33,388 bases of DNA, taken from the NCBI GenBank assembly GCA_002396885.1, contig DGXY01000035.1:38524-71911 (forward strand), in the 5' to 3' direction. How positions within the stretch are numbered: the stretch's first letter is position 1; each line of letters begins with the position of its first letter. Under the pieces are notes generated by a model. That model was given only the letters and a program-made list of their open reading frames with translations. It searched no databases and was not told the origin of the DNA. Source of the DNA: Akkermansiaceae bacterium UBA5020. GTDB lineage: Bacteria; Verrucomicrobiota; Verrucomicrobiia; Verrucomicrobiales; DEV007. This document shows, in pieces, positions 30,495 to 33,388 of the stretch. A program made the translations under genes and the position numbers.

Positions 30495-30585
30495 ACGTGT
30501 GTGGCATGGGCATCCTGCCGGGGCCGCCTTCGGCGAACGACAAAAACTCGATGCATCGACTGTGAGCCGATGCCACCTTCTCCCA

Positions 30586-31740
30586 ATGAAATCTCTGCTC
30601 GCTCTCTCGCTGCCGCTCCTGGCGATCTCTCTCGCTCACGCCGAATCGCCTCCCATCCTCAATCCCTCCCAGCTCGCCGAGATCCCCGCGGCGATGGAAG
30701 CGGAGGTCGTGGCGCACCGCACCGCGGGTGCCGTGACCCTCGTCCTTCAGGACGGCAAGGTGATCCACCACGGCGCCACCGGCATGGCCGATCGCGAAAA
30801 ATCGATCGCGATGACCGAAACCCATCTCTTCTGGATCGCCTCGATGACGAAGTCGATCAGTGTCACGGCGATCATGACCCTCGTCGACGAGGGAAAACTC
30901 TCGCTAGATGTCCCAGCTTCGAAGTGGTTGCCACAATTGGCCGAGGTCAAACTCGCGAACGGATCCGCCCCTTCGCGTCCGATCACACTCCGGGATCTCA
31001 TGTCCCACACCTCAGGCCTCGCTTTCCCGCCCCGCAAGGCCGATGACGGCGCGCAATCGCTGAAGGGCTACACCCTCGCCTTGGTCAAAGCTCCACTCGC
31101 CTTCGAGCCGGGCACGGACTATGAATACGGCTTCGGGATCACCGTGGCGGGCCGCATCGCCGAAATCGTGAGCGGCCAAGCCTTCGACGTCTTTCTCCAG
31201 GAACGTCTCCTCGATCCGCTGGGGATGAAGGACACCACCTTCCACCCCGACGACCGCCTTCGCGCCCGGATCGCAAAGAGCTACAAAACCGTCGAGGAGG
31301 GAGAAGGTCTTGTCGCAGCCCACAATTCTTTCATCACCTCCGAAGCCACGGTGCGTCGCATGACCGAACCCTCGGGAGGCCTTTTCTCCACCGCCGCAGA
31401 TCTCGCGAAATTCTACGAGATGATCCGCAAGGGCGGCATCCATGAAGGGAAACGCCTCGTTTCCGAAGCCGCCATCGCGGAAATGACGAAGCCGCACACA
31501 GCCGGCGGAAAACTTCAGAATTACGGCCTCGGCTGGCAGTGCAATCTGGCCGAAAAGGCGATCGTGCCGGGCTTCTCCGCCGGCTCTTTCGGCCACGGCG
31601 GCGCCTACGCGACGAACGGTTGGATCGACCCCGAACGCCGCCTCGTCGCGATCTTTCTCGTGCAGAATGTGCTGGTGAAGGATGGCGGTCAGGCTCGTCA
31701 GGCGTTTCACGGAAAGATCGTGCCATTACCAGGCCGTTGA
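30586..31740 (+). CDS. Exported serine hydrolase, beta-lactamase/class C-like family
   Basis: 384 aa from ATG 30586 with signal peptide MKSLLALSLPLLAISLAHA|E. The start at 30499 would add a non-conserved segment. The active-site motif SMTK lies at 86-89 (ASMTKSISVTAIMTLVDEGK). The second motif is YEY (179-181) in place of the usual YxN, in PGTDYEYGFGITVAGRI. A third-motif-like GHGG occurs in SFGHGGAYATNGWIDPERR. LRDLMSHTSGL is typical of the family. Members include esterases, DD-peptidases and true beta-lactamases; the absence of YxN and KTG argues for an esterase or peptidase role rather than antibiotic resistance. The 91-bp upstream gap holds no gene. Confidence 0.88.
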   Translation: MKSLLALSLPLLAISLAHAESPPILNPSQLAEIPAAMEAEVVAHRTAGAVTLVLQDGKVIHHGATGMADREKSIAMTETHLFWIASMTKSISVTAIMTLVDEGKLSLDVPASKWLPQLAEVKLANGSAPSRPITLRDLMSHTSGLAFPPRKADDGAQSLKGYTLALVKAPLAFEPGTDYEYGFGITVAGRIAEIVSGQAFDVFLQERLLDPLGMKDTTFHPDDRLRARIAKSYKTVEEGEGLVAAHNSFITSEATVRRMTEPSGGLFSTAADLAKFYEMIRKGGIHEGKRLVSEAAIAEMTKPHTAGGKLQNYGLGWQCNLAEKAIVPGFSAGSFGHGGAYATNGWIDPERRLVAIFLVQNVLVKDGGQARQAFHGKIVPLPGR

Positions 31741-31786
31741 TCTCGCTCGCGTCATCGTTTACCCGTCGCCCCCGCGCGAAACGTTC

Positions 31787-32311
31787 ATGCCAGCCTCCCA
31801 TTCTCTCCCCCCCACCTTCGTCATCCTCATGGGCGTCTCCGGATGCGGCAAGACGACGATCGCGGAACGCGTCGCCGAAGAGATCAACGGGATGTTTCTC
31901 GAAGGCGACGCCTTTCATCCTCCGGCCAACAAGGCGAAAATGGGCGCGGGCATTCCTTTGACCGACGAAGACCGCTGGCCTTGGTTCGATTTGCTCACCC
32001 ACGCCGCTCATGCCGTGATCGAGACAAACAGCTCTCCGGTGCTGGCCTGCTCGGCCCTGAAGCAACGCTACCGCGACTACCTCGTCGAAGACTTCCCCCG
32101 TCATCGCCTCGTCTACCTGAAGGGGAGCTTCGAGCTGATCAAGGGCCGCATGGACGCCCGCGAGCACGAATACATGACCTCGACCCTCTTGAAGAGCCAG
32201 TTCGACACCCTCGAGGAGCCCGTGGCGGGACCCGGGGTCCTCATTCTCCCGATCGAGGAATCGCCTGAGTCACTCGTGAGTGAGATCGTGGCCTGGCTCA
32301 AGAACTCGTGA
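31787..32311 (+). CDS. gntK: Gluconokinase
   Basis: 174 aa from ATG 31787; the longer ORF from 31682 overlaps the previous gene and lacks conservation. P-loop GVSGCGKT is at 16-23. The gluconokinase signature follows: FLEGDAFHPPANKAKMGAGIPLTDEDRWPW, then ACSALKQRYRDYL and the lid segment FELIKGRMDAREHEYMTSTLLKSQFDTLEEP. The size is typical. It phosphorylates gluconate to 6-phosphogluconate, feeding the pentose phosphate or Entner-Doudoroff route. It follows the serine hydrolase by 46 bp and precedes the glycosyltransferase by 7 bp, so co-transcription is likely. Confidence 0.95.
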   Translation: MPASHSLPPTFVILMGVSGCGKTTIAERVAEEINGMFLEGDAFHPPANKAKMGAGIPLTDEDRWPWFDLLTHAAHAVIETNSSPVLACSALKQRYRDYLVEDFPRHRLVYLKGSFELIKGRMDAREHEYMTSTLLKSQFDTLEEPVAGPGVLILPIEESPESLVSEIVAWLKNS

Positions 32312-32318
32312 CCGTGAC

Positions 32319-33257
32319 ATGGGACGCATCCTCTTCATCCGGGGCGGAGCGGTCGGGGATTTCATCCTCACGATGCCTTCGCTGCGCCTCGTGCGCGAAT
32401 CCCTGCCGGGCAACGAGATCGAAGTGCTCGGTTACCCGTCGATCGCCTCGCTCGCGGTCGCGGCGGGCCTGGTAGACAGGGTGAGGCCGCTCGAGGATCC
32501 TCGGCTCGCGACCTTTTTCGCTCCCGGCGCCAAGCTCGATGAAGAATGGTGCGCCTATTTCGCGAGCTTCGACGTGGTCGTGAGCTGCCTCTACGATCCT
32601 GACCGCTATTTCGCGGGCAATCTGCGCGTCGCCGGGGTGAAAACCCTGATTGCCTGTCCCTACCGACCCGATGAGACTCCGCCCCATGTCCCGGCGGCGG
32701 TGCAGTTCGCGAAACCGCTCGAGTCCCTCGGACTCTACCTGGAGGACGCAAAGCTCGATCTCGATTATGGTGCCGCTCCGGAGATTCCAAGAATGGGCGA
32801 TGGACCGATCGTGGCCCTCCATCCCGGCAGCGGAAGTCCGAAAAAGAACTGGAGCTTTGAGGCTTGGGCCAAGGTGCTCGCCACGCTCCATCGCGAGGGT
32901 CGGGTGGCCCGTTTCCTCATCACCAGCGGCGAGGTGGAGGGAGAGGTGATCGGAGCCTTTCTCACCCAGCTCAGAGACGCAGGAGTGCCGCACGATCATC
33001 TCGCTGGACGTCCCCTCGCCGAGCTCGCGGCGGTCTACCGGCGGATCGATGGTTTTCTCGGTCACGACAGCGGACTCTCACATCTGGCAGCGAGTGCGGG
33101 GGCGAAGGGTCTCTTGCTCTTTGGTCCGACCGAACCCGGGATCTGGGCTCCGGTGTCGTCCCAGGTTCGTGTGCTTCGTTCACCGGACGGTTCGCTCGGT
33201 GGTCTTGACGAAGGGGTGGTCTTGGAAGAAGCGCGAAAGTTATTCACCGTCTCTTAG
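32319..33257 (+). CDS. Glycosyltransferase family 9 (LPS heptosyltransferase-type)
   Basis: 312 aa from ATG 32319, 7 bp after the gluconokinase stop. The N-terminal Rossmann half starts GRILFIRGGAVGDFILTMPSL, the usual GT9 opening. The C-terminal half contains IVALHPGSGSPKKNWSFEAWA and the donor-site motif GHDSGLSHLAASAGAKGLLLFGPTEP. GT9 enzymes transfer ADP-heptose to the LPS core at the inner membrane. The length is somewhat short but complete. Donor and acceptor cannot be fixed; no other LPS gene is in the window. Confidence 0.9.
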   Translation: MGRILFIRGGAVGDFILTMPSLRLVRESLPGNEIEVLGYPSIASLAVAAGLVDRVRPLEDPRLATFFAPGAKLDEEWCAYFASFDVVVSCLYDPDRYFAGNLRVAGVKTLIACPYRPDETPPHVPAAVQFAKPLESLGLYLEDAKLDLDYGAAPEIPRMGDGPIVALHPGSGSPKKNWSFEAWAKVLATLHREGRVARFLITSGEVEGEVIGAFLTQLRDAGVPHDHLAGRPLAELAAVYRRIDGFLGHDSGLSHLAASAGAKGLLLFGPTEPGIWAPVSSQVRVLRSPDGSLGGLDEGVVLEEARKLFTVS

Positions 33258-33388
33258 AAGAGGATTTATTTTTAAGGAAGTGATTTATCTTCTTCTAGTC
33301 GTGAATAACTGTGAAGTATCGATGCAAGTGGTTCAAGGAGAGGATTTTTGAGCTGGAATCTCAGTGACCAATAAGTAGGTCTGGTTTC

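Noticed and set aside
30495..30585. GGCATGGGCATCCTGCC stretch as a repeat element
   Set aside because: Only one copy is visible in this window, so no repeat can be claimed from the sequence alone.
30586..31740. Antibiotic-resistance beta-lactamase
   Set aside because: The SxxK motif is present, but the YxN position is YEY and there is no KTG; esterase or peptidase members of the same fold are more likely.
33258..33388. Gene or terminator at the right end
   Set aside because: The last 131 bp are AT-rich with only a 6-bp AGAAGA/TCTTCT pairing and no supported ORF; nothing firm can be called.

Overview
The window looks like a chromosomal piece of a GC-rich, Gram-negative environmental bacterium. 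The most likely phylum is Verrucomicrobiota, or another member of the PVC group. This is an inference from the giant multidomain secreted redox protein, the SCO1-cytochrome c fusion, the diderm secretion and LPS-type genes, and the many leaders without a Shine-Dalgarno sequence. No rRNA or marker gene is present to prove it.

Left end (1-8297, + strand): a partial SCO1/SenC copper chaperone fused to a cytochrome c domain is followed 50 bp later by a 2386-residue exported protein. That protein joins a multicopper oxidase, an Ig-like segment, three related jelly-roll-like repeats, a Spondin_N domain and a C-terminal di-heme MauG/cytochrome c peroxidase. A strong terminator ends the unit. This is the most unusual content of the window.

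Middle (8587-22905): a type II secretion system (T2SS). On the - strand gspE-F-G-H-I-J-K-L-M run from 16422 down to 8587, mostly with overlaps or tiny gaps. The secretin gspD is divergent at 17561-19831. Two short exported proteins, at 16753-17214 and 22213-22905, share a PYSxxRYxxxW motif followed by a small beta-rich domain and look like GspC homology-region proteins. A secreted protein of unknown function (20653-22026) lies between gspD and the second GspC-like gene. Intergenic DNA here holds AT-rich promoter islands, palindromes, a possible SRP-like RNA, and an exact 6 x 15 bp tandem repeat.

Right part (23425-33257): an ECF-type sigma factor lies beside a Gly/Tyr-rich TPR protein on the - strand. 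On the + strand follow ribD, an uncharacterised exported protein, an enolase-superfamily enzyme, a serine beta-lactamase-like hydrolase, gluconokinase, and a GT9 (heptosyltransferase-type) glycosyltransferase.

Possible shared function (inference): the copper chaperone could metallate the oxidase, its cytochrome c could exchange electrons with the peroxidase module, and the convergent T2SS is a candidate export route for the giant protein or other exoproteins. No prepilin peptidase (GspO) is present in the window.
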